Source: Mesostigma viride
Lineage: Eukaryota > Streptophyta > Mesostigmatophyceae > Mesostigmatales > Mesostigmataceae
Assembly (NCBI GenBank): GCA_009746045.1
Contig: RPFO01000026.1
Coordinates: 633,670-697,669 of the forward strand
Length of the DNA: 64,000 nucleotides
Reading direction: 5' to 3'
Position numbers and translations under genes: made by a program. This document shows positions 1 through 8,636 of this stretch, one piece after another; position 1 is the stretch's first letter; each line of letters begins with the position of its first letter. The notes beneath the pieces were generated by a model that made no database searches, had not been told where the DNA came from, and was given only the letters and a program-made list of their open reading frames with translations.

Positions 1-2
1 TT

Positions 3-89
3 TCAGGGTCGAGCGTTAACCCGGTGGCGAGATTGGTCGGTCTGCTCAATGTTGTTAGAACGACCATTTATTATCTACCTAGAATATAA
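3..89 (+). CDS. 3' end of an upstream ORF (partial)
   Basis: An open frame runs from the window edge to a TAA stop two bases before the start of the next gene. Such tight packing fits the viral-type gene block that follows. Only about 28 codons are visible and no motif can be read. It could be the tail of a capsid or other structural gene, but that is a guess from context. Confidence 0.25.
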   Translation, partial: SGSSVNPVARLVGLLNVVRTTIYYLPRI

Positions 90-91
90 AC

Positions 92-619
92 ATGGCCTCT
101 GAGGCTTCAGAGACCCCAACGAGCTACCAAGACGAAACCTTCGCCGAGACGCGGGAAGAGCAGGTTGACCTGGTCAAGACAATTCGAAAGGGACAACCGC
201 TGAATGATGAACAGAAAAAAGCCCTTCGCGACAAAATGAGGGTTTACCAGCAACGCGCAAAAGCCGAGAGGGAGAAGAGACGAAACGAAGAAAAGGAGGC
301 AGAGATAACGAAACGAAAGGTCCTTGCAAAGGAATTGGAGATTCAGCGGCAAAGGCTAGTCGAACTCGAGCTGCAAGAAGCTCGTAACAAATCGCGGATT
401 GAACGCCTTCTCGCTGAAGATTCCGTCGCCTCAACCCCCGCCGACACGCCAAAACCAAGACGGGGTCGAAAGCCCAAGGAGACAGAGCCGGACTCTCCGC
501 CACCCCCGATCAAGACCCGACAGCTCCCACCTCCACCACCGCCACCTGTCGCGATGACGCCATACGAGATGCGCATGGCCGCCATCCGCGCGTCTCTCCT
601 TGCTAGTCTGGACGATTAA
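92..619 (+). CDS. Basic coiled-coil protein with AT-hook-like motif, hypothetical
   Basis: This is a 175-residue protein that I do not recognise as a named family. Residues 38-109 are a highly charged, heptad-like helix rich in Glu, Lys, Arg and Gln, probably a coiled coil. Residues 121-130 (KPRRGRKPKE) resemble an AT hook, and residues 146-152 are polyproline. The gene is intronless and is followed 12 bases later by the packaging ATPase, in the same direction. A DNA-binding or scaffold role in the viral block is possible but is inference only. The ATG at 92 is preceded by an A/T-rich stretch (atataaac), as are several viral starts. Confidence 0.6.
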   Translation: MASEASETPTSYQDETFAETREEQVDLVKTIRKGQPLNDEQKKALRDKMRVYQQRAKAEREKRRNEEKEAEITKRKVLAKELEIQRQRLVELELQEARNKSRIERLLAEDSVASTPADTPKPRRGRKPKETEPDSPPPPIKTRQLPPPPPPPVAMTPYEMRMAAIRASLLASLDD

Positions 620-631
620 AATGTCTTCAGA

Positions 632-1516
632 ATGATAATGGCTATCATCGAAGAGCGACGAATTCATTCACTTGAGAACAAAGACATCAAGCAACGATAC
701 GCCCCACAGCGTCCTGCTCCACCGAATATGCCGAGTCTTCATTTCATCGCAAACTTCTGCGGAGCTCGACGGTCTGGGAAAACTACATCGGCAGTCAACA
801 TGGCGAAGGCTTACTTTGCTAACAACTCATTCGACAAGCTGTACCTCATTTCAGGGAGTGCCCACACGGAGCCGAAATACAAGGAGCTCCCGGAACCAGC
901 TATGACGATGGAAGTCTACTCTAACCTGGCATTCGATGGGATGATAGATCATATAAAGTCTGACCTCCACGAATACGAGAGGTACAAGGACGATCTCAAG
1001 GTCTGGGAAACGTTCAAACGCGAATACGTGGATGGGAAAAAAAACGCAGAACTCATGGACCTCTCCATGTACCTACGCCTTGATGCAATGAACTGGGATA
1101 AACCTGCGACAAGGTTCGAGCACGGTCCTCCTTCGTCGCTCATTCTGATAGACGACATGCAAGGCAGTGCCCTCTATCAGAGCTCTAGCAAAAACGCTGT
1201 TGCGGCTTTCGCGTTCAAACACAGACACTTCCTCACGAGCATGATTTTCCTGACACAGGCGTACACGAGCGGTGGCGTACCACGAGCAGTGCGAGCGAAT
1301 ATATCGTTTCTTGCGCTGTTCAGAACGAAGGACCATCGAGCCGCGCGACAGATCGCGGAAGAGAGCGCGGGGTCTGTGGCGCCGGATGAGTTTCTCGCGC
1401 TATGGGACCACGCCGTCAAGGACGATCCTCACGACTTCTTTGCTGTCGACTTCGACCAGCGCGACCCGAAAAAAATGTTTCGTCGAAACTTCAATACATT
1501 TCTCTCGATAAAATAA
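632..1516 (+). CDS. A32/FtsK-HerA-type genome-packaging ATPase
   Basis: This 294-residue P-loop ATPase is of the type that pumps DNA into capsids in NCLDVs, virophages and Polinton-like viruses. Walker A is GARRSGKT at residues 44-51. Walker B is LILIDD at 170-175, hydrophobic residues ending in two acids. A downstream FLTQAY stretch fits the sensor region, and the C-terminal part rich in FR..D and FDQRDPKKMFRRN is typical of this group. Length is normal for the family (about 250-300) and the ORF is intact. It lies between a coiled-coil gene and an AT-hook gene, all on the plus strand with short gaps. It is the best marker that this block is viral. Which virus group it belongs to cannot be told without a tree. 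Confidence 0.88.
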   Translation: MIMAIIEERRIHSLENKDIKQRYAPQRPAPPNMPSLHFIANFCGARRSGKTTSAVNMAKAYFANNSFDKLYLISGSAHTEPKYKELPEPAMTMEVYSNLAFDGMIDHIKSDLHEYERYKDDLKVWETFKREYVDGKKNAELMDLSMYLRLDAMNWDKPATRFEHGPPSSLILIDDMQGSALYQSSSKNAVAAFAFKHRHFLTSMIFLTQAYTSGGVPRAVRANISFLALFRTKDHRAARQIAEESAGSVAPDEFLALWDHAVKDDPHDFFAVDFDQRDPKKMFRRNFNTFLSIK

Positions 1517-1538
1517 TTTTCTCTGAACATGATATACT

Positions 1539-2033
1539 ATGGATATTCCGTCCATCAAACGATACGCAGGCGCCGAGAAGGAGTACGTGTTGGACACCCA
1601 AGCACTCCTCCGATATTGTTCGGGTTCTCGACTGGGGCAGAAAACTCTAGAACGTGTCGTCAGGATCCTTCAAGAAGCAGGCCACCACGACACGATTCCG
1701 TCCACCTGTCACGACATGAGCCCCGAAATCCGATTGGCCATCCTCGCCTTGGTGGGCGATCGCAGGCGTCCACGTGGGCGCTCACCCTCCAAAACGGAAA
1801 AACGACACGAACCGAAACGGCCTCGAGGGCGCCCAAGGATCCACCCCGTAGGGTATAAAAAGCCTCGAGCCAAAAAATTGTCTCATGTTCAGTCATCAGA
1901 TGACGGTGACCGTAGAGGAGCGTCGCGAGCAATGGCGACGGGCCCAGGCGAAGAGGCGAGCAATCGCCCGCGACCAGACGAACTGCATCTCGGCGAAAAG
2001 CAAGGTCAAGAAGGGCGTCTGGAATCCCAGTGA
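1539..2033 (+). CDS. AT-hook protein, hypothetical
   Basis: This ORF starts 22 bases after the ATPase stop and encodes up to 164 residues. The first 70 residues look like a small folded domain. They are followed by two basic DNA-binding-like motifs, RRRPRGRSP at 76-84 and KRPRGRPR at 93-100, the latter a canonical AT hook. After about residue 113 the composition changes and a second plausible coding frame begins (from 1885), so the true 3' end may be nearer 1880. I do not recognise the family. A minor-groove DNA-binding role is suggested by the hooks only. Confidence 0.45.
   Translation: MDIPSIKRYAGAEKEYVLDTQALLRYCSGSRLGQKTLERVVRILQEAGHHDTIPSTCHDMSPEIRLAILALVGDRRRPRGRSPSKTEKRHEPKRPRGRPRIHPVGYKKPRAKKLSHVQSSDDGDRRGASRAMATGPGEEASNRPRPDELHLGEKQGQEGRLESQ
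1854..1862 (+). promoter_or_regulatory. TATA-box-like element
   Basis: TATAAAAAG lies about 31 bases before the ATG at 1885, which opens the frame leading into the recombinase. It overlaps the end of the AT-hook ORF. The spacing would put transcription start close to the ATG, as in some compact viral genomes. No other supporting site is visible. Confidence 0.3.
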
Positions 2034-2125
2034 CCGATGGATCGCAAATAACCCCGAGTGCGCGGAAAAAATCGGCTTGCAGGCGACCTCTCCACCCTCG
2101 CCGGAGCCACCGCACCACGAGGAAC
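1885..2125 (+). pseudogene. Probable N-terminal part of the recombinase in a different frame
   Basis: From an ATG at 1885 a frame codes a charged helix-rich segment (EERREQWRRAQAKRR and onward) with a protein-like composition. Around 2110-2130 this frame degenerates, while the +1-shifted frame picks up with a clean coding pattern into the tyrosine recombinase. The simplest reading is one gene with a small indel near 2120. Alternatively this is a separate short ORF overlapping the recombinase start. Confidence 0.4.
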
Positions 2126-3166
2126 CGCCTGCGCGACCTACTGATGGACGATATGGACGTTCACGAGGCCGTCGCCGCAGCGGATTCCCGGCCAGAGCAT
2201 CACGAGCCTGGCAGGCCCTCGAGAGAGCGCGGGGCGACGCGCAAAACCGCGAAGGGGTATATCGGCAGGCTGCGAGTTCTCCTTGACAAAATGGGGTGCT
2301 CGCAGGACGAATCAGTCGACTGCCTCGCAGACACCGCCCGTGTCCTGCGCGTCGTCCACGAAACCTCGGAACCCAAACGCAAGCTCGCACACTCGAAAGA
2401 GGATGCGTGGAGGGAGAACGAGAAGAACTTGCTCGGAGTGATAAACGGGGTGAATCGAATGATGCCACCTGAGAAGAGGCTCCCACGCGACGTGACGGAC
2501 GCGTACGCTGCTCGAGTCAATGAGCTGAAGGTCGGCGATCTCGACAGGAAATTCGACAGGGCCGAGAGCAAGCCACTGAGGTACACGTACGAGCAGCTCC
2601 AGCGGATCGCCGCCGCCGAGTACAAAAAGGACCCTACGTCTGACGCCGCTTTGATGGGTCTTATTTACCTGTCCGGCGAGAAACTGCCACCGACCAGGTA
2701 CGACCACGACAAAATGCGCATCGTCAGTTCTATCAGCGAGCTCGAGCCACACGAGAACGGATACATTCCGAGCGAGCGCCGCATGATAATTCAACGTTTT
2801 AAGACGGCAGAGACGTACGGCACGTACGACTACCAAATTCCAGACGGGTACAAGAAGCTGATTAACGCGTTGCAGGCTCGAGCTGATCAGAAGTACGTGT
2901 TCGAGGACCCAAAAAATCCAGGCGAATACATGAAGCACGAGTATTATTCTGCGAAGTACAACCGCATCTACCACGGCATTGATGCAACGAGGCAGGCGTA
3001 CATCACCCGTTTCTTGAAGGGCGCTTCGTGGAAAAAGCGAAAATGGGCTGGTGACTTGATGGGGCACGACGTACTTACAGGAGCCGTTTACGAGCGGCAG
3101 GCGGGGGACCCCTCTCCCCAGGGCGGCGAGACTGGCGGACGTCGGCTGAGGCCGAGGAAAAAGTAG
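2030..3166 (+). CDS. Tyrosine recombinase (integrase)
   Basis: This ORF of 378 residues carries the catalytic set of tyrosine recombinases in order. The first Arg is R223 in PPTRYD, the beta-sheet Lys is K258 in FKTAETYG, the second Arg is R321 in DATRQAY, the His is H346 in MGHD, and the nucleophile is Y354 in AVYER. The PP-R-D followed by KT..TYG pattern is the form I associate with integrases of virophages, Polinton-like viruses and algal viruses, not with phage lambda. In the usual HxxR box the His is replaced by Asp (D318). The N-terminal 80 residues are probably out of frame with the real start, which may be at 1885. It presumably integrated the viral element into the host chromosome. 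Confidence 0.8.
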   Translation: MTDGSQITPSARKKSACRRPLHPRRSHRTTRNRLRDLLMDDMDVHEAVAAADSRPEHHEPGRPSRERGATRKTAKGYIGRLRVLLDKMGCSQDESVDCLADTARVLRVVHETSEPKRKLAHSKEDAWRENEKNLLGVINGVNRMMPPEKRLPRDVTDAYAARVNELKVGDLDRKFDRAESKPLRYTYEQLQRIAAAEYKKDPTSDAALMGLIYLSGEKLPPTRYDHDKMRIVSSISELEPHENGYIPSERRMIIQRFKTAETYGTYDYQIPDGYKKLINALQARADQKYVFEDPKNPGEYMKHEYYSAKYNRIYHGIDATRQAYITRFLKGASWKKRKWAGDLMGHDVLTGAVYERQAGDPSPQGGETGGRRLRPRKK

Positions 3167-3171
3167 ACAGT

Positions 3172-3185
3172 TTTCCCGTGGGAAA
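3172..3185. promoter_or_regulatory. Palindromic TTTCCCGTGGGAAA site
   Basis: A perfect 14-base palindrome sits just after the recombinase stop codon. Close variants recur at 3445-3462, 6326-6339, 6440-6453, 6640-6653 and about 6843-6856. It could be a transcription-factor site, a terminator-like hairpin or a replication or integration signal. Function is unknown. Confidence 0.4.
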
Positions 3186-3365
3186 TTTTCATGAATGTCG
3201 AAAAGGATATCCTAAACTGCATGCATTATACAGGAAATAAAAAAGTTCCATGGGACCATTTTTCTCAAGGGTCGAGGTTCGAGGGTCTGTGTGGTTTTTA
3301 GACGAACTGAAATTTTTTAATCGAAACTTTTTTTTTTCTAAGCATACGGTATACAACCTTCCAGA

Positions 3366-4118
3366 ATGGTCTCGAACTTCAACCTGCATGACGACACGGT
3401 CGACCGACACGACGTAACCGACAAGCCGACACGATTCGATTCCTCGTGGGAGATCTCCCACGGGAATAAAGGCGGACTCTCCCACGACAATCCGCACTCT
3501 CGCGCTCACACCACCATGGAGGCTCCCGGTCCACCCATCACCGCAAAGATGATCAAGCTCGCGCGGAGGATTAAATCTAAGAACTGGAACGATAACGCCC
3601 TAGAGCTATCCGCTAACGAAGCGCTCAGGCTCATTCGCGCTGGCGGCCATTGGTGCGAGGTTCTAAAAGAAGACGATGTTGTCAAGCCATATCTCGATTA
3701 CGACCTCAAATTCGATCACGAGGAAGGAGAGCCGGGAGTCACCGTCGACGACATCATCAACGACGTCTTCGAAAATTGTAACATCAACCATGAGAACGTC
3801 AAAGTACTCACGCGTCGTCCGCGTTGGGTCGAAACCAAGGGCAAGAGGACGTTCAAGTACTCGTTCCGTGTCTACGTGAAGGGTTGGAAAGTGACGGTGA
3901 AGGATATGGGGCGTCTCATGAAGGCCAAACTTCTGCAGCTCCCCGGATGGGACGATTCCATTTACAACGACGGCCGATTGCTGAACTGTGTGTATAACAC
4001 GAAGGACGTCGAGCCAGGATGCCCAATTCTCTCTCCCGTGACGACAACGAGCCCATCGAAACGTTTGTCGCTCAATTGGTGGACGACGATGCAAAGTGGC
4101 TGCCTGTCGACGACTTGA
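3366..4118 (+). pseudogene. Archaeo-eukaryotic primase (AEP) domain of a primase-helicase, frame-broken
   Basis: This is the N-terminal part of a replicative primase-helicase. The metal-binding DxD motif is seen as YLDYDLKF (Asp codons at 3696 and 3702). A KYSFRVYVKG strand and a D..IYNDGRLLNCVYNTKD segment follow, as in NCLDV and PLV primase-polymerases. The ORF opens at 3366, but the palindromes at 3445-3487 lie in its first part. The ATG at 3516, in good context (ACCATGG), gives a more protein-like start. Coding sense is lost at about 4018, where the next frame (from 4019) takes over. The protein continues through a zinc-site segment into the SF3 helicase. Confidence 0.75.
3445..3462. promoter_or_regulatory. 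18-bp perfect palindrome before the primase
   Basis: CGTGGGAGATCTCCCACG is a perfect palindrome, followed at 3478-3487 by a further CTCCCACGAC half-site. These lie upstream of the ATG at 3516 that I prefer as the primase start. They share the TCCCACG core with the sites at 3172 and 6.3-6.85 kb, which suggests a common binding factor. Confidence 0.4.
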
Positions 4119-4595
4119 TCGACGGTCTCGAGCCTCCAGCAAAAAAAGGGAAAAGTCGAGCGGTGGCAAGCGTGACGTTGGACGCCCTTCGACGAGGGTT
4201 TTCGCCACTAGCAGCACGAAATCACGCACCTGGACAGTGACGACATCGCCAACGTCACTTCGCGCATCGTGGCCAGGTGGACCGAGCGTTACCCGAATTT
4301 TGAAGACCACGCGCTGGATGCTGCGAGCCTTCACTACTCGAAGGACCGTGACAACTACGTCCTGCGCACGTTCAGCCACTTGTGCCTCGGAGCTGGCCGC
4401 GAGCACGGGAGCAACCACACTTACCTCGTCGTATCGCGTGACGGCATCGTTCAGAAATGCCACGACTCGGACTGCCGCGACTTCTCGAGCGAAGTTGTCG
4501 CTCTCGGCGACGAACTCAAGTCTTGCTTTTCCCATCCGAGGACGCCACGACGTCATACATTCTCGCGCACTTCGAGAATTCTCATCGCGGTGTAG
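4019..4595 (+). pseudogene. Middle part of primase-helicase with a Cys/His metal site, two frames
   Basis: Coding sense continues in one frame from 4019 to about 4140-4210, then in a second frame from about 4212 to 4525. The second piece contains a HC..C pattern (QKCHDSDCRDF) of the small zinc-binding element that links AEP and D5-type helicase domains in related viral proteins. An A7 run near 4140 and a T4 run near 4527 are likely indel positions. No stop-free single frame exists across this stretch. Confidence 0.6.
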
Positions 4596-6046
4596 CCGAG
4601 GCCTGTGTGGTGGGATTTGCTGGGACTTGGCGGTACAGCGGTGGGTCGTTGTGGAATTTCAGGGACCACAGGTGGCGCCAGCTGATGACTGACGAACCTC
4701 TGCGGAACGCCATCGGAGATGCGGACAAGCTCAAGTTAAAGTACGAGGAGGTGGCACGCTATTTTTCTGAACGGCGTGACAAGGCCGAGCATCTAGGTGA
4801 CGACAAGAAGGCGGCGTACTTTGATGCCCTGGCAGATTCCGCTGCGAAGATCTCTCGCAACTTGCGTGACGGTCCTTACATCAACTACATCCGCAACGAG
4901 GTCAGGGCGATCATATACGCCGAGCCAACGGACTTCGTGGAGCGGCTAGACCGGAATCCATACCTCCTGTGCTTCACTAACGGGGTGCTGGAACTTACTA
5001 CAATGACCCTGCGCCCTGGACGGCCCGACGACATGCTTTCCAAGCAGATGAGAATTCCCTACACGCCAGACGCCGACACTTGTGCTATGGAAGTGAAGTT
5101 GGAGGAAATTTTCCCAGACGAGGTGACCCGGGCCCACTTTAAGCGTTTCCTTGGCTCACTGATGGTGGGGGACAATCGTGACGAGCAAGGATACTTTTGG
5201 AAGGGTTCAGGACGGAACGGGAAGGGCTTCCTGATGAAAGTAATCAGAGAGGCATACGGCGACAATGCGGACACCGTTCGTACTGCTTTCTACACTTCGC
5301 AGGAGCGGGACAGTGATGTGGCGACGCCAGAAGTTTTGAGAATGCGCGGCATGCGCATCGGTTTGACGAACGAGCTCCAGCGCAACGTCCCTATTGTGGC
5401 ATCAAAATTCAAGAACATCACAGGCAATGGCGTCTTGAAGGCACGCGCTCTCCACTCTAACGAGTACGTGCAATTTCCCACGTCATTCAAGCTTATTTTG
5501 GACACAAACAACGACGTGAAATTTGACGAGCACTGCGAGGGGTTGTGGGACCGCGCTGTCATGTACCCTTTCGTGAGCAAGTTTTGCACGCGGAAAGAGA
5601 TGGCCGATGAACCTGATCGTCCGCACATGCATCTCGTGGACACCACACTGAACGAGCGTGCCAAGGAGTTTGCGTTAGGATTGATGGCGATTTCGATTAG
5701 AGAGTGCGTAGTATACCTGGCAGCAACCAGCAAGGACGAGAGGTGGCCGCCTAGGTCGGAGGAGATGCGAGTCCTGAAGACGGACTCGAAGGTTTCGTCT
5801 GATGGTGTGGGTGCCTTTATCGAGGAGCTAAAGAAAAGCGGCGAGCTTGTCAAGTGCAGCGGAGAGGCAGTGCCTGTAAAGGTTCTTCTCGACGAGTACA
5901 TTGCTTCGACTGGTATGGATAGCTACAAGGCGAAATTATTTGGAGACGAGGCAAAGGCGGTTCTGGGCTGCAGGCTGACTCAGTACAAGTTGAGCGACGG
6001 TTCCAGGCCGAATTGTTTTATTGGATGGCGGTATTGCCCTTCGTAA
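4457..6046 (+). pseudogene. D5-like SF3 helicase domain of the primase-helicase
   Basis: This is the C-terminal part of the primase-helicase, coding from about 4530 to 6046. Walker A is GSGRNGKG (5204-5227). Walker B/motif B is RIGLTNEL (5354-5377). Sensor 1 is LILDTNND (about 5492-5515), followed by GLWDRAV with the likely arginine finger. The preceding 200 residues match the layout of the D5 N-terminal helical region. This hexameric 3'-5' helicase would unwind the viral genome at replication. The last 500 codons are intact; the break from the upstream primase is due to the three frame changes at about 4018, 4140-4210 and 4527. They may be true decay or assembly errors at homopolymers. Confidence 0.82.
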
Positions 6047-6049
6047 GTA

Positions 6050-7230
6050 ATATTTTAATGAAACAATTTTCACATGTCAATCGATGGTCCTTCCGCTTTC
6101 AGATGGACCCCCACACGTCACTCTCACCCCGCCGCGCGGCCCTCGCCGGGTCCGCCAACTCCCACGCACTGCTCGACCCTCCAGCACCTTACTAAATTTA
6201 CTAAGCTAACTACAGGTTTTGGGTTTTGTCTGCGGGAAATTATGCAAGCGTGTGCATGCACTCTCACTCACATCGAATAAAACCTCCATTTCCAACTGAA
6301 AATATCAATTTAGTAGTAAATATAGTTTCCCACGAGAAAACACAGCAAGCCCACCACCACCACCACCACCTGGCAGTCCCGCCACTGCTTGGCAGTCCGC
6401 GCCCCTCCGCTGCACCCCCGCTGGCCGGCCCCCATGGCCTTTCCCGTGGGAGATGGATTTATTGGTCATTTTGCCGTGGGAAACTACGTTTTCATAACCA
6501 TTTGTCGTGGGAGACTATATTTACTAAGTTTTTTGGGGGTTCTTTTTTTGGGAAATTCAGGTGTGTTTTTGGTGGTGCACACCTGAATTAATTTCCTAGG
6601 AATAAAACCCAAAACCCATAGTAAACGTAGTAAACATAGTTTCCCACGGGAAATGACTTAGTCCCATATCCCACATGGCCCTCACCCAGTTGTGGCAGTG
6701 TCACCACTTCGACCTCATGGCAGGTGGCTTGAATTTCCTAGAAAAAAAACCCAAAACCCATAGTAAACTTAGTAAATTTAGTCACCCTGGGATGCCAGCA
6801 TAAGAGTCTACCACCATGGTCACTATAAGGTCACTATAGCTACTCCCGTGGGAAACTAAAATTACATGCAACACTAGTGTCATCGTATCAGGGGTCAGAG
6901 CAATTCTGCTCAGGCTTTCTCCACTAGTGTGGTGCATGACCACGAGGGTGATGGGAGGTGGCTTGAATTTCCTAGAAAAAAAACCAAAAACCCATAGTAA
7001 ACTTAGTAAATTTAGTCACCCTGGGATGCCAGCATAAGAGTCTACCACCATGGTCACTATAAGGTCACTATAGCTACCTGTACCACACGGCACCTGTAGC
7101 ACCTTGACCTCATGGCAGCTGGCTTGAATTTCCTAGAAAAAAAACCAAAAACCCATAGTAAACTTAGTAAATTTAGTCACAGTGGGAGGGTGATAGCCAG
7201 GGTGGGGGGATGCCGTGGGTGTCTGGAGAC
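6050..7230. repeat. A/T-rich dispersed repeats flanking the viral block
   Basis: No gene is supported here. A unit with GAATTTCCTAG, an A-run, AACCCATAGTAAAC and TTAGTAAATTTAGTCAC recurs at about 6588, 6731, 6968 and 7128. It is partly embedded in a 120-240 bp unit with GGTCACTATAAGGTCACTATAGC. A hairpin with 12-bp arms (AATTCAGGTGTG / CACACCTGAATT) lies at about 6555-6590. TTTCCCRYGGGAAA-type palindromes occur at 6326, 6440, 6640 and 6843. The shared palindromes suggest that this flank belongs to the viral element or co-evolved with it. Confidence 0.6.
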
Positions 7231-7234
7231 GGTG

Positions 7235-7282
7235 TTAGGGTTTAGGGTTTAGGGTTTAGGGTTTAGGGTTTAGGGTTTAGGG
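7235..7282 (+). repeat. Interstitial telomere-type array (TTTAGGG)n
   Basis: About seven head-to-tail TTTAGGG units, the Arabidopsis-type telomere repeat also used by many green algae. The array lies inside the chromosome between diverged repeats, not at an end. It may mark a repaired break or a telomere-derived insertion. Confidence 0.9.
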
Positions 7283-7407
7283 TGATACCCCACCCCAGGC
7301 CGCGGTCACTATAGGGTCACTATAGGGGTGGCAGATGCCAGCATAAGGCTGGTGCCATTCTGTGAGCCGCGATGACGGAATGATGACGGAATGATGATGG
7401 AAGCTAC

Positions 7408-7451
7408 TTAATTAATTAATTAATTAATTAATTAATTAATTAATTAATTAA
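7408..7451. repeat. (TTAA)n/(AATT)n microsatellite
   Basis: An uninterrupted run of AATT units of the same kind found at the 3' tails of LINEs elsewhere in this window. It may be the remains of a retroelement tail. Confidence 0.7.
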
Positions 7452-8636
7452 TGTAGCAGTCTGCTTAATGCCTAGCAGTTGCACCACTAACATTGGGAGC
7501 ATCCAATCGTGCGAGTGAGAACGTTTTGACTACCCTAATTAGCTTAGTAATAAGTGGTGTCTACCTAGGCCTCTCTCTAACTTTTTCTATGTTTATTCTG
7601 TTCCAAAAACACCAGCTTGCAAAACTGTTTACAACCCATGACTTTGCTGCGAATTTACCCCGACTAGGTTATCCGCAGTCAAATCAACAGTTATAAAATG
7701 AACAAAACAACAAAATTGTCACTTTAGTGACGCCGGCGGACTACCTGCAGACTGCTTGACGCGGAGTCGCCGGGCCACAAGTTCCGTACCTTAATTACCA
7801 AACTCACCCTCTGTTGCCGCCGCGCCATTTTCTACTTAAGTTATAGTAAATTCTTTTCCTCACATGGCTTGCGTTGGGTTCATCGACAAGCATCGACGCT
7901 CATCGACGGTGCAATGCGACGGCGGAGAATAAGTTCGCCACAGCACAGCGCGACGCAAGCTAGGGCTCTTTTCCATCGGTACAAAGTGAGATGCAAAGCC
8001 CGCATCGCTGACCGGAAATTCCGTCCAACATCCGCCCACATCTCTGCCTTTTAACCGTCGAATGCGCAATCGATCTAGAAAGTCGAAACGTCTCCGCGAC
8101 TTCAGTACTTTCCGTCACCCTTGACATGTACTACAAATCAACGCCTATAGAAGCTCGCCTCCAAAAATATACCTCGATAGAGGCATGCCTCTTATTTGAT
8201 TTCAAGGTACCTCTTAATTAATCTCAGCCCCCACCCTCCGCTAATTTGCTAAAAAAGAGCCAAATCTACCCTGACTGCTAGCTTTGCAAACACAGCAAAA
8301 CCCGACAGCCTAAGCCCAAGACCTCGAACCAGCAAGGCTCGCCCGGGCTCCTCTGCGCCTTCCTGAACCCCTAACACAGTGCCCGACTCCTCAATACTCA
8401 GAAGTGGCAGGCGGCGGGCCCACATGCCATGGGCAGCCTGTCCCCAAAGATGAATGCCGTGCAGAGCTACCCCCCACCCCCAGAAACATACAGCCGGGCT
8501 TTTCCCACGGCCATGGCGCCACAACCACGGTGTTGCCATGCCCACAGGGCACAGAAAGGAAAACTTCTTCTGGCGGCTGCCCCTCTGCCATGCACTACTG
8601 CCCCACTTTCACGCGCTACTGCCCCTTGTTCACGCG
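7452..8636. other. Non-coding stretch, including 3' flank of the sulfotransferase gene
   Basis: I see no supportable gene. A 67-codon plus-strand ORF at 7493-7696 has a hydrophobic middle but no recognisable motif. The part from about 8230 to 8636 lies downstream of the minus-strand sulfotransferase stop codon and probably holds its 3' UTR. No clear polyadenylation signal was identified. Confidence 0.4.

Noticed and set aside
6226..6591. ORF with a run of seven histidines
   Set aside because: The His run comes from a short (CAC)n stretch; the remainder has no protein-like pattern and overlaps palindromic repeats.
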